Assembly: GCA_034387635.1 (NCBI GenBank)
Contig: JAOANU010000003.1
Location: 1,178,001-1,242,000 of the forward strand
Direction of reading: 5' to 3'
Length of the DNA: 64,000 nucleotides
From: Rhodosporidiobolus odoratus
Lineage: Eukaryota > Basidiomycota > Microbotryomycetes > Sporidiobolales > Sporidiobolaceae
The notes beneath the pieces are model-generated. The model saw only the letters and a program-made list of their open reading frames with translations, was not told where the DNA came from and made no database searches. How positions within the stretch are numbered: position 1 is the stretch's first letter; every line of letters begins with the position of its first letter. Of this stretch, positions 24,001-36,171 are shown piece by piece. A program made the position numbers and the translations under genes.

Positions 24001-25756
24001 AGTGTGGCGGGATTGCCGAAAGCTGCAGGAAGTGAAGGGTGAGAAGGCTAGACTCGCGGGGAAGGCGAGGAGAGGAAGCGCACAACCGATCGGGAGCTTG
24101 TTGAACGCCCGATACAGCGCCGTTATTGAGAGACTCGTCGGTGCAAGCTGCTTGCCCAGCTCAATCCAGCCGGTCTCCTCGTCTAGTAACGCTTGTGGAT
24201 TGATTCGGGGTTGAATGGCGGCGGTGGTAGAGAAGTGAGGCACAATCGCAGCGAGGTCGGTGTCGGCGCTGTAGGGCGAAACGTAAGTGCATGACCGAAG
24301 TCAAGGGAATATGCGAAAAGCGCACAGGATAGGTGGTTGTCGAAGAACGGCGGCCGATTGAGCGTCGAGAGACTGTGCAGAGAAGGCTGAGAACGCGCGC
24401 ACTTCATGAAGGAAACAAGACAGAGACGTACGAGCAACTCGATTCCCACCGCTCCCTTGAGCAGACCCAGCTGTTCGTCCGTCAAGGCCGTCCGCTTTTC
24501 CGTCAACAGCGTTCTCCAATGTCGGCAAGCAGTCTCGACGTAGGTCCGCTCCGTCCGACCTTTCTCGCTCGTCAGGAACGCCATCTGGTCCATCATGAGC
24601 AAGGCGTAGATCGCATCCAGTGATGGCCGAAGCTGCATTCCGCTATCCTGATAGATTTGTTTTGCGTGAAGGGCGAGGGTTTCGACGGCATCGCGGCGGC
24701 GCTGACCGCATGGGTGATATGGCGTGTAGTTGTACTGAGCGCCGAGGGGAGTGTCGACAGGAGCATCCAGATTGCAGGAACCGAGAATTGACTGCGCAGA
24801 CAGGTAGGTGTGAGTTTGCGGGAGAGAGGAGAAAATGCGCAGGGAGCTCACAACGTGGTCCGTGAATGCAGCAGCGGAAGCCATGAAAGCTCCGCAAAAG
24901 ACCTGCACAGAGCTGGCTTAGTCGCGCAGTGAAGCTGGAAGAGGAGAAGGTGAACGCACCTCTGCAGCTATTTCCGTTTCTCGTGTGTTGCCCCCTGACT
25001 TTCTCAGGTAGTCCCGAAAGAAGTCGTACGGTAACCCCGGTATGGAAGGATTGGCACATCGGAGATGGGCTGCACAAAGGGAACTTGTCAAGTTGCGGCG
25101 GTGAAAGCAAAGCCCTCGACAGGAAAAAAAAAAGACGCACTTTCGATGAGGTGCACCGTAACCGCACTCCCGAACTGATACTTTGCCATCTTGAGATCGA
25201 CCTCTGAAGGTCTGCGGACCGTATCAATGCTTGGTTCGGGTACAGAGGAGGTTTGGGATGAGTGGAGAGGAGGCACGAAGCAGAGGAGGGGGAGAAGGGC
25301 GACGAAAGAAAAACGCTGGCTCACCCCTCTCGTGGTGGTAGCTCGCCCTTCTTCAAGCGTTTTTTGGGTGCAGGTTCGCCGGGACATCTGTAAATACGAA
25401 ATTGAATCAGCTATGGGGGCGGAGATGAGCAGAGACATTGGAGAGAGAGGGCAGGGAGGGCGGACCTCGATCTGGCAGTTTGACAAGCAAGGCATGCTCC
25501 ACCCCCCTCTGGCCAATCGCACCTTATCCTGCGTTCCCTACATGGCTGTTTACAGAATGAGCGAGATAGATCAGCGATTCAGTGTAGTCGAGGGGTGCAG
25601 TCGAGTGTTTTGCGGCGATCTTTTAGAAGAAAGGGATCCGAGGCTTACAACGCAGGCGAGCTTTCGCCGCTTGCGACCTAGGGGAGTGTCCTTCTTGTTG
25701 GCTGGTGTTGGAATTGCCGACTTGTCCCTCGGTGCAGCTGCAGTGGTTGTCGACAT
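21039..25756 (-). CDS. Zn2Cys6 fungal-specific transcription factor with long Tyr/Ser/Gln/His-rich tail
   Basis: The ATG at 25756 gives a short basic leader ending GRKRRKLACV. Splicing over 25546-25648 and 25385-25465 restores a perfect binuclear zinc cluster: CVPCRERRIRCDWP, GGGACLACQTARSRC (C-X2-C-X6-C ... C-X2-C-X6-C). The fungal transcription-factor middle region follows, with VDLKMAKYQFGSAVTVHLIE, SIPGLPYDFFRDYLRKSG, and helical exons such as YVETACRHWRTLLTEKRT and ELGKQLAPTSLSITALYRAF. A proline-rich exon containing KAVRTAPPTYSNS and a Ser-rich joining exon lead to a tail of about 600 residues rich in Tyr, Ser, Pro, Gln and His, ending HSHQHQHQGGWM. The tail contains two families of short repeats, described as findings. 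I cannot name the target pathway. It shares a 118-base divergent promoter with the phosphatase at 25875. Confidence 0.85.
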
Positions 25757-25874
25757 TGAGGATGGGGGGAAGCAGGAACCAGCTGAGTCTGAAATGAAGA
25801 TGAGACCAGCCGACGGAGATGGGTCTCGATTCTCGCTCTACAGAGCTTGGTATTGCTTCGGATAGACCGGCAAG

Positions 25875-27111
25875 ATGACTAGAAAGAGCATCGTTACCAT
25901 CCTCGTGTGCTACGTCCCTACATCAGCTCATCCTCGCCCTTCTCTCGCTTACCCACCTTCTCATCCCTTCTCTCAACCTCCGCAACAACCTGATAGCGAC
26001 ACGGTGAGACAGACTACAATCGGGCCGGTATCATACAGGGTGCGTCGCGCCCTCCGTCTAGTCATCTTGAGGGTTGCGCTGACCGCCGTTCTCGGCGACT
26101 ACGGTACAGGTCACCTCGACGTTCCACTCAACGAGGCTGGCGAGGCTCAGGCAAAAGTCACCGCACGATGGTACAGGGAGCAAGGGATACAGTTTGACGA
26201 GGCCTGGTCGAGCGATTTGGGGCGAGCAAAGAAGGTCAGCTCTTTTTCTTCTATACTTGTCTTCCTAGTCAAGGCCCCCGGTTTGGCTCACTATCGCCCC
26301 CGATAGACCGCAGGACTCATATTGGAGCAGCAGAAAGCGCCGGTGACCTTGCAGCAGGATGAGCGGATACGAGAGCGGGTCAGCTCGCTTTCCTGGCCTG
26401 GTCCTCATTCGGCCTGCTGATTCACGTTTCCTCGCAGCATCTCGGCAACCTCCAAGTCTGTCACTCCTTCCACCGTGGGCTTTCAGCTACACAGCGCTGA
26501 TGCAAGGCAGTGGCATCTTGGTTTATAGGGAAAACGACGTGGCGAGCCCGGCACTGATCCTTCAACGGTCGAACCCATTCCCATCCTGCGCGCCCGCCTC
26601 TGGTCCTTCTGGCACGACCTCCTCTCGATTCGATCCACGTCTCATCTATGCTCTCCAGCATCAGAACCCCGGCAGATCCTATGTGTCAGCCACGGCGCCA
26701 GTATACGCGAGTTCATCCGCTCGATCGTCGAAGAAAAGATTGACAAGGGGGATCAAGGGTGGAGTATGGCTTTACCGGACGAGGAAGAGAAGGCGCTGAG
26801 GAGTGGTAGTAAGGGGATCGACAATTGCTCAAGAACGGTTATTGAGGTGGAACAGGAAGAAAATGGAGAAGGTGCGTTCTACAGCTCTCTTTCCCGCTCT
26901 GCCGTCTTCAGTCTATCCCTGTATTTCTACGATTCCCTACAGCGCCGTCATGACGCTGCACGGTCTGCCAGGATATGTGCTGACTCGACCTATCTTTGCA
27001 ACAGGGTCACTAAGTTATCACGCCCGACTTCTGCTGTATGCCGACGACTCGCACTTCGCTGACTCGGGCCGAGCTCCTTCACCGACGGCCAATGCAGACG
27101 TGGTAGAGTAG
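25875..27111 (+). CDS. Histidine phosphatase superfamily (phosphoglycerate-mutase-like) enzyme
   Basis: Read unspliced, the first exon hides the catalytic motif. Splicing MTRKSIVTILV to the exon ending before 26039 gives RHGETDYNRAGIIQG, and a further splice adds HLDVPLNEAGEAQA. These are the RHG nucleophile block and the following GHLDxPLNxxG block of the family. Later exons give FDEAWSSDLGRAKK, HLGNLQ joined to GKRRGEPGTDPSTVEPIPIL, and ILCVSHGASIREFIRSIV, whose SHG holds the second catalytic His. The end is SYHARLLLYADDSHF...ADVVE with the stop at 27109-27111. About 240-270 residues, six or so small exons. The substrate cannot be told; fungal relatives include fructose-2,6-bisphosphatase-like and broad phosphatases. 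Confidence 0.8.
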
Positions 27112-27742
27112 TAGCGGCTTTTCTCGCAACATAGAACGCATTTTGCATCATGATCCGCGCATACACGGATGTCTGCTCGGAGAGGGCTGAAAGACGGCGT
27201 GTCAACGTCAGCTTATCGAGTGACAAGGTGACGGGGTTGCACAGGTACGGTTTTGCGGCTGCGTGCACGGCGGTAATTGGTCAGACGAGGTTGAGAAAGC
27301 CACCGATCGGCACCACGGGCGTGGTTGAAAAGAAAGTCAAGAATGAGCGGGAGGCTTGTCAAGCGGTCGAGAAAAGCGACTAAGGCTTCCGGTGGTGGGA
27401 CAGAGGTGGTGTGGGTCTGTGCTGTTGCTTCTGTAGCTATTGCTGCGTTAGTCAGAGTGCGGGACGTTCAAGATCATATCGATCATCCGTCGTTGTCAGC
27501 AAGCCCACCTCGAAATCCCTTTTACACCTTCTCTCGCTTCGACTGGCAGCGGACAACTCGGAAACAGTCCCGATCACTCCCGTAGGAGTACTACTGAAAC
27601 CCTAGGGTGTACCCTGACCCTCGATCCCCTAACCCGCTCCTCCGAGTTCTCCTCTCTCTCCTCCTCATCTTCTCGGCATCCACCTCGCCCTCACTTCCAT
27701 CACCTGTAGCCCTCCTGAGTCGATATACATCACCGAAATACC
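27112..27742. other. Intergenic region with unexplained splice-like signals
   Basis: 631 bases between the phosphatase stop and the flippase start. It holds the 3' end of one and the promoter and leader of the other. The minus strand contains typical local intron ends (ctgactaacgcag near 27452-27464; tctgaccaatt...cacgcag near 27255-27283), and short open frames exist on both strands, but no join gave a recognisable protein. Confidence 0.4.
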
Positions 27743-30700
27743 ATGCCAGCCACACCTATAGGACGCCGAGGGCCATCCAACAAGTTCGCCGCAACCGCGT
27801 CCAAGTTGGCTAACTTCGACATCCTCTCAATCTTCAGTAATCCCCATCGCAACCCTTATCCTCGACAAGTCCTCGTCAACGTACCCATACCACCAGAAGC
27901 TCAGACTAGCGCACCCAAAGTCCCCGTTCCAGGATGGAACAAGGCGGTCAAGGATGAGGATGGCAGGACTATTCGAAAGGAGAAGAAGGGATTCGGCACA
28001 AAAGAGGTACCGGCTCCAGGCTGGACTTTCGACAGCAATCAGGTCCTCACGAGCAAGTACAACATCCTCACTTTCCTACCAAGGAACTTGATAGAGCAGT
28101 TCCGTCGGGTGGCCAACATCTTCTTCTTGGGTTCGTTCTTCCGCATCTGCGTTCTTTCAACGCATACGGTAGAGCTAACTTGCTTCGCCCCGTGCAGTCC
28201 TCGTCATTCTTCAGTTCTTTCCCCGCTTCACCACCGTCAACCCGGGTCTTTCCGCTCTTCCCCTCATCGTCGTTCTCTTCATCACCGCCGTCAAGGATGG
28301 CTACGAGGATTTGAAGAGGCACCAGAGTGACAGGGCCATCAATAACATCAAGGTGTGTGCAGCTTCCCACTTCCCGTCACGATTCGTATTGATGTCGTTT
28401 CTTTTGCAGGTGCTCGCCCTTCGTGGTACCTATCACAACCCCAACCTCACCCTCGAAAAGTCTCGCTCTTTCGGCCTCCCCGCCTCCGTCCGCAACTTCT
28501 TCCTCCGTCGCCAGCTCGTGCGCGAAGCCGAAGAGGCGGATGAGGAACGCGAGTTCAGGGAGAAGAAGGGTTTTTGGGGCAAGAGGGTCATGAAGCGGAA
28601 CAAGAGTGGGAAGAAGGCATCCAGCAGGACGGTTGAGGGCGATCACGAGGAAGGACAGCCCGAGGTCGTCGCTGATGGTGCTGGAGGCGGTGCGGAAATG
28701 ACCCGTACTGCTCCCGGCGGCGGTAGTCTACAGGCCGCTCGGGAGGAGGGTGCCCGTGCCAGGGCTGGCTCGACCTCTACCGCAAACGGCAAGAACGGCG
28801 GCTCGTCCGAGGGTCGCACTCGCGCCAACACGACTGGCGGAGCCTCGTACGAAGCCCCTCTTCCCGCTCGCCATCTTCGTCTCGATGGTGACTATTACGC
28901 CGACGATGCCGAGGCGGCAGCATTCTCTTCCGGTCCGACTGATACTCCGGGTAGGCCGAACGAGGAGCAGCAGCCTGGTGCGCATATTCATCACCCGCAT
29001 TTGCACCTTCCCGGTAGCGGTGGCAGTCACGCGGACAAGCCTCTATGGGTCAAGGAGAGCTGGGAGGACTTGAGGGTTGGAGACTTTGTCAGGTTGCATG
29101 GAGATGAGAGTGTTCCGGCCGGTGCGTTTCGCCTCTCGCCTACGGTTCGTTCTGTACAGCGTTGCTCACTCGCGCTCTTCTGCAGATCTCATCATCTGCT
29201 CAACCTCCGAAGAAGAGAACGTCTGCTACGTCGAGACCAAGAACCTCGACGGCGAAACGAATCTCAAATCCCGCTCCGCCGTTCCCGAACTCACCCACCT
29301 CCGCACTTCTTCCGAACTCGCCAATGGCGCACAATTCGTCATCCGCGCCGAGCCGCCCGATGTCAACATGTTCACTTACAACGCCGCTGTCGAGCTTCGC
29401 GACGGCCGCGTATCAAAGGATGGGAAACCGCTCAAGTGTCCCGTCAACCTCAACACGATGCTCCTCCGTGGTACCGTCGTCAGGAACACCGAATGGATTG
29501 TTGGTGTTGTGTGCATGACCGGAAGGGACACGAAGATTGTCATGAACTCGGGAGGGACACCGAGTAAGCGGTCAAAGGTGGAGAGGCAAATGAACCCCAT
29601 GGTGTGCGTTGATTTTCCTCGATTGGCCGTTCTACTCGTGCTTACTGTCTTTCTCCCACCCGTAGCTTCCTCAATCTCTTCCTCCTCGCCCTCATGACCA
29701 TCATGTGCGCTCTCGCCGACCACTACATCCAGGTCGACAAGTACCCGGAAGGAGCCCCGTGGCTCTTTAACGACAACCGCTCCGACGACAACCCCAACAT
29801 CAACGGCATCATCACCTGGGCTAATGCTCTCATCGCTTTCCAGGTTCGACCTACTAATTGCTGCCTTCCCCTCCTATATCCAGCTAATTTTTGTTTTCCT
29901 TCGTCACTCCGCAGAACATCGTTCCTATCTCTCTCTACATTTCCATCGAGTTCACCCGTCTCGTCCAAGCAGGGTTCATCTGGGGAGACGACGACATGAA
30001 GGGCAATGGGCGCCGCACCACCGCTAGGAGTTGGAATCTGTCGGACGACCTCGGCCAGATCGAGTACATCTTTTCCGACAAGACCGGCACTCTTACCCAG
30101 AATGCCATGCTCTTCCGTCAATGCTCTGTCGGCGGTAAGGTGTATGTTGGCGACGAACCACCGCCTTCCTCGACTGGCACCACCGCCGCTCACGACTCGC
30201 CTCACGAGAAACCCCTCTCGACCGCCTCTTCCGACGATGCCGCTACCCGTGTGCCCTCTGGCACTGACGGTCACGACGAGAAAGTCAAGACAAAGCTCGC
30301 CGATCAGGTCCTTGCTCCCTTCCACGACCGCGAAATCGAAGCCGACCTCGCCAAACGCGACTCGACGCACGCCAAGAACCTGTACAACTTCTTCTGCAAT
30401 CTCGCTCTCTGCCACACCGTCCTCACGTCGGAAGAGGATGGTCTCCTGTCGTACAAGGCCCAATCGCCGGACGAGGCTGCCCTCGTTCAAGCCGCTGCCG
30501 ATGTTGGCTTCGTCTTCCTCGGTCGCGACAAGGACATTCTCCGCATTCAAACCCCGCACGATGAGGGCGTCGTCGAGTTCCAGCTTCTCAATGTCCTCGA
30601 GTTTACGAGTGCGAGGAAGAGGATGAGTGTCGTATTGAGGAAGGTCAGCGAGGGCGAAGGGAGTGGTCAGCTCTTCTTGTTGAGCAAGGGCGCCGACAAT

Positions 30701-33446
30701 GTCGTCTTTGAGCGTCTTGCGGGTGGGAATGATGAGTTGAAGAAGCAGACGGACAAGCACCTCGAGGACTTTGCGAATGAGGGTGCGCTTTATTTCTCTC
30801 TTTCCTGACCTTTTCTTACCTTCGACGTGTATTGACAATGCCGCGTATATACCAGGTCTCCGAACCCTCTGCCTTGCGTACAAGCCTCTCGGTGAAGAAG
30901 AGTACGAGCGATGGGAGCAACAGTATCACGAGGCGACTACTCTTATCGAGAATCGCGAGGACGAGATCGAACGCGTTTCCGACCGCCTTGAGCAGCAGCT
31001 TGTCCTTCTTGGCGCTACCGCCATCGAAGATCGCTTGCAGGACGGTGTCCCGGAGGCAATTGCTGATCTGAAGCGGGCCGGAATCAAGGTTCGTCTTTCT
31101 CTACTCACTCCGCTTTATCAAGTCTGTACGAGGCTCACAGTCAGTTCTGTCTGGCAGATTTGGGTCGCCACCGGTGACAAGCTCGAGACCGCCATCGCCA
31201 TCGGCAAGACCTGTAACCTCCTTTCTCGCGACATGAACCTCATCGTCGTCAAGGGTGGCGAGTACGGCAAGCCCAACTCCGCCTACTCGCAGCTCCGTGG
31301 TGCTCTCGAGCGCTTCTTCGACGCCGAAGGACTCGCCGAGCAGCTCGCGCATCAACCACCCGACGTCGAGCCGCGCCGTCCGGATGCTCATCGTCGCTCG
31401 AGCAGCTTCCGCCGATCCCTCCAGCTTCGTCGTACCACTTCTGGCGTTTCCGGCGTCTCGGATATCGTCGGCGACGACAATGGTGAGCGGCCTGGCGGTT
31501 ATGGCCTCGTCATCGACGGTGCTTCCCTCCGCCACGCCTTCGAGGAGCCTTTCACCAAGGACATGCTTCTCGAGCTTGCGACCCGCTGCAAGGCTGTCGT
31601 CTGCTGTCGCACTTCACCCCTGCAGAAGGCGCTCATCGTTCGCCTCGTCAAGGATGGTCTCGGCTCAATGTGCCTCGCCATCGGAGACGGCGCCAACGAT
31701 GTGTCGATGATCCAAGCCGCCGACATCGGTGTCGGTGTTGCCGGGGAGGAAGGTCTGCAAGCCGTCAACTCGAGCGACTATGCGATGGGTCAATTCCGCT
31801 TCCTCAAGCGGTTGCTTCTCGTCCACGGTCACTGGTCCTACATGCGCAACTCGAATATGATCGTCAACTTTTTCTACAAGGAGATCATCGGTATCGGCGT
31901 GCTCTTCTTCTTCCAGTTCTACTGTGGCTACTCGGCGACGACCGTCTACGAGTATACCTACCTTCTCTTCTGGAACGTCTTCTGGACGCTCGGTACGTAG
32001 CTCTTTCTTTCCATTCGGTCTCCTCAGTTGTGCTCACTAGTTCGCGCCACGCAGTTCCCGTTATCTTTATCGGTATCTTCGATCGCAACATTGGTGAACG
32101 CGTTCTGATGGCCGTTCCCGAGCTGTACGAGATGGGCAGGAAAGGCAAGCTGTTCGGCATCATCCGCTTCTCTATCTACATGCTCGACGGTATCTACCAG
32201 GTAAGCTCCACCGCTTCCTGTCCTTTAGTGACGATGAATCTCACGCGCCTCGTACCAACGCAGTCCGCCATCATCTACTTCTTCATCCTCTACGCGTGGG
32301 ACACCACCACCGCTCGCAGTGACGGCTACGATGTCCAGATGTACGAGTTCTCCACCGTCATGGCCGTTGCCGCTGTTCTCGCCGCCAACATCTACAACGG
32401 GCTCAACACCTACTCCTGGAACTGGTGGGTTCTCGCCGGTGTCCTTATCGGTCCCGTCCTCGTCGTCCTCTATACCGCTGTCTACTCGGCTTTCCCTCCA
32501 AGCCTCATTTGGACCTACGTCTGGGGCAACAACACCTACCTGTGGCCTTCTGCGTACTGGTGGCTCCTTCTCCTCTTCACCATCCTCGTCTCTCTCATGC
32601 CCCGATACTTCTACCGCTTCGTCAAGGAGAACTACTTCCCGACCGATATCGACATTCTTCGCGCCATGGAGAAGCGGCATCCGAACCAGTGCGATTACTC
32701 TCCAGACCTTATCCCGTCCACATTGGCTGACCTTCGATGTCTCTTTCCAGCGACTGGCTTCACGACCCGACCATGCCGAAGCACGTCCAAGACCCGGCCT
32801 CACATTTCGAACGGATGGAATCGTCACCCGAATCGGCTTCTTCGCCCATCATCGGCCGTCACCAGTCTCGTCCTGTCTCTCTCGCGAGCAGCCATCGTGC
32901 TCAGCGCGACTCATTCCAGCTCGGAAGAGTCCGCACGGATCAAAGCATGACGCACGATATGAGCACGGGAGTGGCGAGATTAGGACACGGAACTGGGTAT
33001 GCATTCGACGAGGGAGTTAACCTCGACATTAACCGCTACACTTCCCGTGCGTTAATCCTCTATACACTCATACCGGACATAGTGCTGACATCGTTTCATG
33101 TGTAGGCGGCTCCGAGCGCTCTCAGCAGCAGCAGGGAAGGCGGCGAAGCGGTTCCAAGCTGAATCGTGCGTTCGCTTCCTCGTGCACATCGTCTGCGCTC
33201 ATACTGACTATGGACATTGCATCAGCCTTCTCTCGGAACGGAAATGGCCGCGATCGCAGTGGATCTCTCGGCGCTCGTCTCTTCCATCGCAAGTCGACCG
33301 TCATTCCTGAAGGTGGCGAGGCTTCGGGTTCTTCGCCGTCCAAGCGAGGTTCGCGGGCAAGAGAGCACTCGTCGCCGGTAGTGGAGGAGCCGCGGCCCAT
33401 CAATCCTCGCAGGCCAGATGAGGAGGAAACTGGTACTGCGCTGTGA
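27743..33446 (+). CDS. P4-type phospholipid flippase (aminophospholipid-translocating ATPase, Dnf/Drs2 group)
   Basis: Complete gene of roughly 1500 residues. The N-terminus leads to [20 protein letters not shown], the P4 signature before TM1. The actuator segment has [30 protein letters not shown] and [14 protein letters not shown]. An insertion of about 200 residues (Lys-rich, then Gly/Ala/Ser-rich, then His-rich) splits this region. ISLYISIEF marks the TM4 unit. The phosphorylation motif DKTGTLT is at about 30077. The nucleotide-binding domain has [11 protein letters not shown] and the hinge has [18 protein letters not shown]. Six C-terminal membrane helices follow. The tail has introns at 32689-32750 and about 33050-33105 and ends DEEETGTAL. 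These enzymes move phosphatidylserine, ethanolamine or choline lipids to the cytosolic leaflet with a Cdc50-type partner, in plasma membrane or Golgi/endosomes. Strong codon bias in the 3' exons suggests high expression. Confidence 0.93.
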
Positions 33447-33989
33447 TGAAACGCTGTTGTCATACCCTCCCTCCTCGAATGTAGGTGTTATAAAGTAGTT
33501 GGACTCTTTCTAGCCCGTACACACATCTTGTCTCTTCCCTGTCGTCTTCTCCCTCGTTCCTTCCGATTCACCTCCCCCTTGATCGCTATCTAGTCTTCCA
33601 CAACCGCTTTGTTACCGCCTTCTCCCACCCTCCATTCGTTGTTTTGTGCCTACTTTTGGTTCGTTCACCTCACATCTTGCACAGTAGATGTCGCAATAAC
33701 CTTTGTAATCACTACGAACGGATCCAGCGGGTCGTCAAAGGCTGCAGAGAAGGGAGAAAAGAGAAATGGGTCTTGTTGCTTCGCCGATTGTCAAGCTGAA
33801 CGGGTGGGCAAGCCGATGGAGTCAGTCTCGTACGACAGCGGCGGTCGAGAAAGGAGAGTCAAGCAGGAGGGCCAACAAGAACCCGCAAACGAAATCTTCT
33901 CCAGGAGAGGAACAAGATAGCTAGAGTAAAGACAGCTGATTGCAGAACATCAAAGAGTGCTACGACAAAGTGAGAGCCGATGGCCTGGC
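33447..33989. other. Convergent 3' intergenic region
   Basis: 543 bases between two converging genes. T/C-rich just after the flippase stop, consistent with a 3' UTR and polyadenylation region. No gene supported. Confidence 0.6.
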
Positions 33990-35313
33990 TTAGTAGCCGC
34001 TACCGTACTGCGAAGCGCGGCGGGAAGCGCGAGAGGCGGAGCGACCCATGCCAGCGGCGTTCGAGGCGCGACTCGCGGAGCGACCCATGCCAGCACCGTT
34101 CATGCTCATCTGGGACATGGCGGCGTCGATGTCGGCGGAGCTCATGCCAGTGCCCTGGCGTGCAGCGGTACCACGGCGAGAGGCGGTACCACGGCGAGAG
34201 GCGGACGAGTTCATGCCACCACCGCCACCACCGTTGCGGGCGTAGGAGGAGCCGCCGTAGGCAGAGTTACCGCCAGCGCCGCCGTAGTCGTCAGCATTAG
34301 CTTCCGAGTCCGAGTCTGAGGCCGAGTCGTGACCGGCGTAGGCCGAGTACGAGCCAGAGCGACCAGCGTTGCGGCTGGCGGAGCGGTCGTACGAAGAGGC
34401 GCCGGCACCTCCGTAAGAACGGGCGTTGCCGTAGGCGGACGAGCTCATGCCGCGCTGGCTGGCGCGGGAAGAGCCGTAGCGGTTCGAGTTGCCGGCGCCG
34501 AGAGATAGGTAGGCCTCGGGGTCGGAGTCCGAGTCGGAGTGGTCGTCCGCGGCGCGGATGGAGGCGTACTGTAGGAGTGAGACGAGAGTTAGTAAGAAAG
34601 AAGGAGAGAAGGAAGCGGTGAAGAGAAGCAAGCGCACCTTGTCCTCCTTGGCGAGGTCAGACTGGTTGCGGTCGAAAACGACGGTGATGGGCCAGAAGCC
34701 GGGGTGCGAGACGGTGAAGTGGATGGTACCGTCGGCCTCGTTGGGAGAGCCGATAGGGGTCCAGCCGGAGGTCTCGCAGGCGGAGGGGGTGACGAGGGCC
34801 TGGCGGGAAGGCGGGAGCGAGCCAACCATGACGTGGACGAAGGGGTCGGAGACCGGGGTCTCGTTGAAGAACTGGACGGTCGAGCGGTGGACCTGGTAGG
34901 CGAGAAGAGCGTCAGAAAGGCCGCGGCGGAGAGAGAGGGACAGCAGACACACCTTCTTCACGCCGGCGCGAGTGAGGAACTCCTCAGAGTGAGCAGCGAA
35001 CTGCATCTTGGAGAGAGCATGCTGGTAGCGGGCGGTGATGCGAGCCTCAGAGGTGTCGAGACGCTGGAAGGAAGAAGACGGATTTGCCACGGAGGGGACA
35101 CAGGTGTAAAGCGGAAGTCAGTATAGGACGCTGAGTATATCGCAGGGTCAGGAAAACGCACCTGGAGGTAACCGGCAGCCTCGAGACCGGCGAGGAAGTC
35201 GGGGCTAAAGGGAAGAGAGCAAGGCGTCAGCTGGACGTTGCTCCAGCAGCGTCAGCAAGGGGCAAACCGACGGACCTCTCGAAGGGGTTCTCGTTGAGTT
35301 GGTAAGAGGACAT
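33990..35313 (-). CDS. Unrecognised protein: small N-terminal domain plus Ser/Gly/Ala/Tyr/Arg-rich repeat tail
   Basis: The ATG at 35313 gives MSSYQLNENPFE, then short exons SPDFLAGLEAAGYLQ and RLDTSEARITARYQHALSKM. A larger globular-looking exon follows (VHRSTVQFFNETPVSDPFVH, SGWTPIGSPNEADGTIHFTV, HPGFWPITVVFDRNQ). The last exon is low-complexity: acidic DDHSDSDSDPEAY and DSASDSDSEANADDY clusters, many SYGG/SSYARNGGGG pieces, then arginine repeats (SRRGT twice, MGRSASRASNAAG then MGRSASRASRRAS), ending QYGSGY. I do not recognise the family. The coding strand uses almost only C-ending or preferred codons, more than most neighbours, which suggests strong expression. No signal peptide or membrane helix. 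The Arg/Gly/Tyr/Ser tail would suit RNA binding or phase separation, but that is inference. Confidence 0.75.
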
Positions 35314-36171
35314 GGCGAGCAGTAGTTGTATCGGAAGAACGAGAGAGCGGAGGGCAGAGCGGTCGAGTGAAGGATAAGAGGAAAGGAGTGTGAAGGGCGG
35401 GTTTTGTGGTGATGGCGGAAGGTCCACGGAGGGGTACCGCCTCCTTGACGCTGGGTTGAGGCGGCGCACACCGAAGCGTCAGGAGATAAACCGAGTTTGG
35501 CATCGGGCGGTTAAGTGCTCCATGGACCCCAGACGGAGCGAGGCAGGCGGAGGAAGCAGCGGAGCGGTCGGATCTCGCGCTGACCAGCGGTGACAGGACT
35601 CAGCTTGCGGGTCGAGCCAGTAGCGGTGCTGTTGTTTGGTGAGTTACTCTTTACGCTGCTCGAATGCGCCTGGGGCGTGCGGATTGGAGGCAGCTTGCCG
35701 GCCATCCAGGAACTCCTAGGATAACTAGCCTGAATACGCGTTGCGCTAGTACGGGGTCCGACGTCTTGCCTGCAGGAGCGCCGACGGCTGCACAGGCCGT
35801 CCCATGCAGGCGAGGGACCTGTACGCCCTGACTGGCTCGTCTCGGGAGTGGGAGGAGAGCTTCCTCGGTAGATCAAGAAGGCCAACTAGATGGAAGACGT
35901 CGGCAGGAGGTGGTCAGTGTGGCGGCTACCTGTGAGCAAGTGACGTAGCGTTTGGCGTATGACAGGACTGGTGAATAGCGTTCAAGGCGAACAGCAGAAG
36001 ATCGGGTTGTTCCCCCACATCGGCTTGAAGTCTGCTTCTTCTCGCACCTTCAACCTTTCCTCCTCTTCACGCGACAGCAGAACACAGCAGAGCACCAGCT
36101 GTCAGGGGTTCATCTCGGACAGCGTACAACCACCCGACACTTCTCACAACCTCCACTGCACCTCCCTCGAG
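35314..36171. other. Divergent promoter region, unknown protein / GST
   Basis: 858 bases between two opposed start codons. The last 150 or so bases before the GST start are pyrimidine-rich, as in a yeast leader. An open frame on the minus strand at 35511-35885 has no domain and unlikely composition. No RNA gene seen. Confidence 0.5.

Noticed and set aside
29723..30883. 386-codon open frame on the minus strand
   Set aside because: It lies antisense to the flippase phosphorylation and nucleotide-binding exons; long antisense frames are expected in GC-rich, codon-biased genes.
35511..35885. 124-codon minus-strand frame between the unknown protein and GST
   Set aside because: Ser/Pro/Arg-rich without domain; lies in a promoter region.
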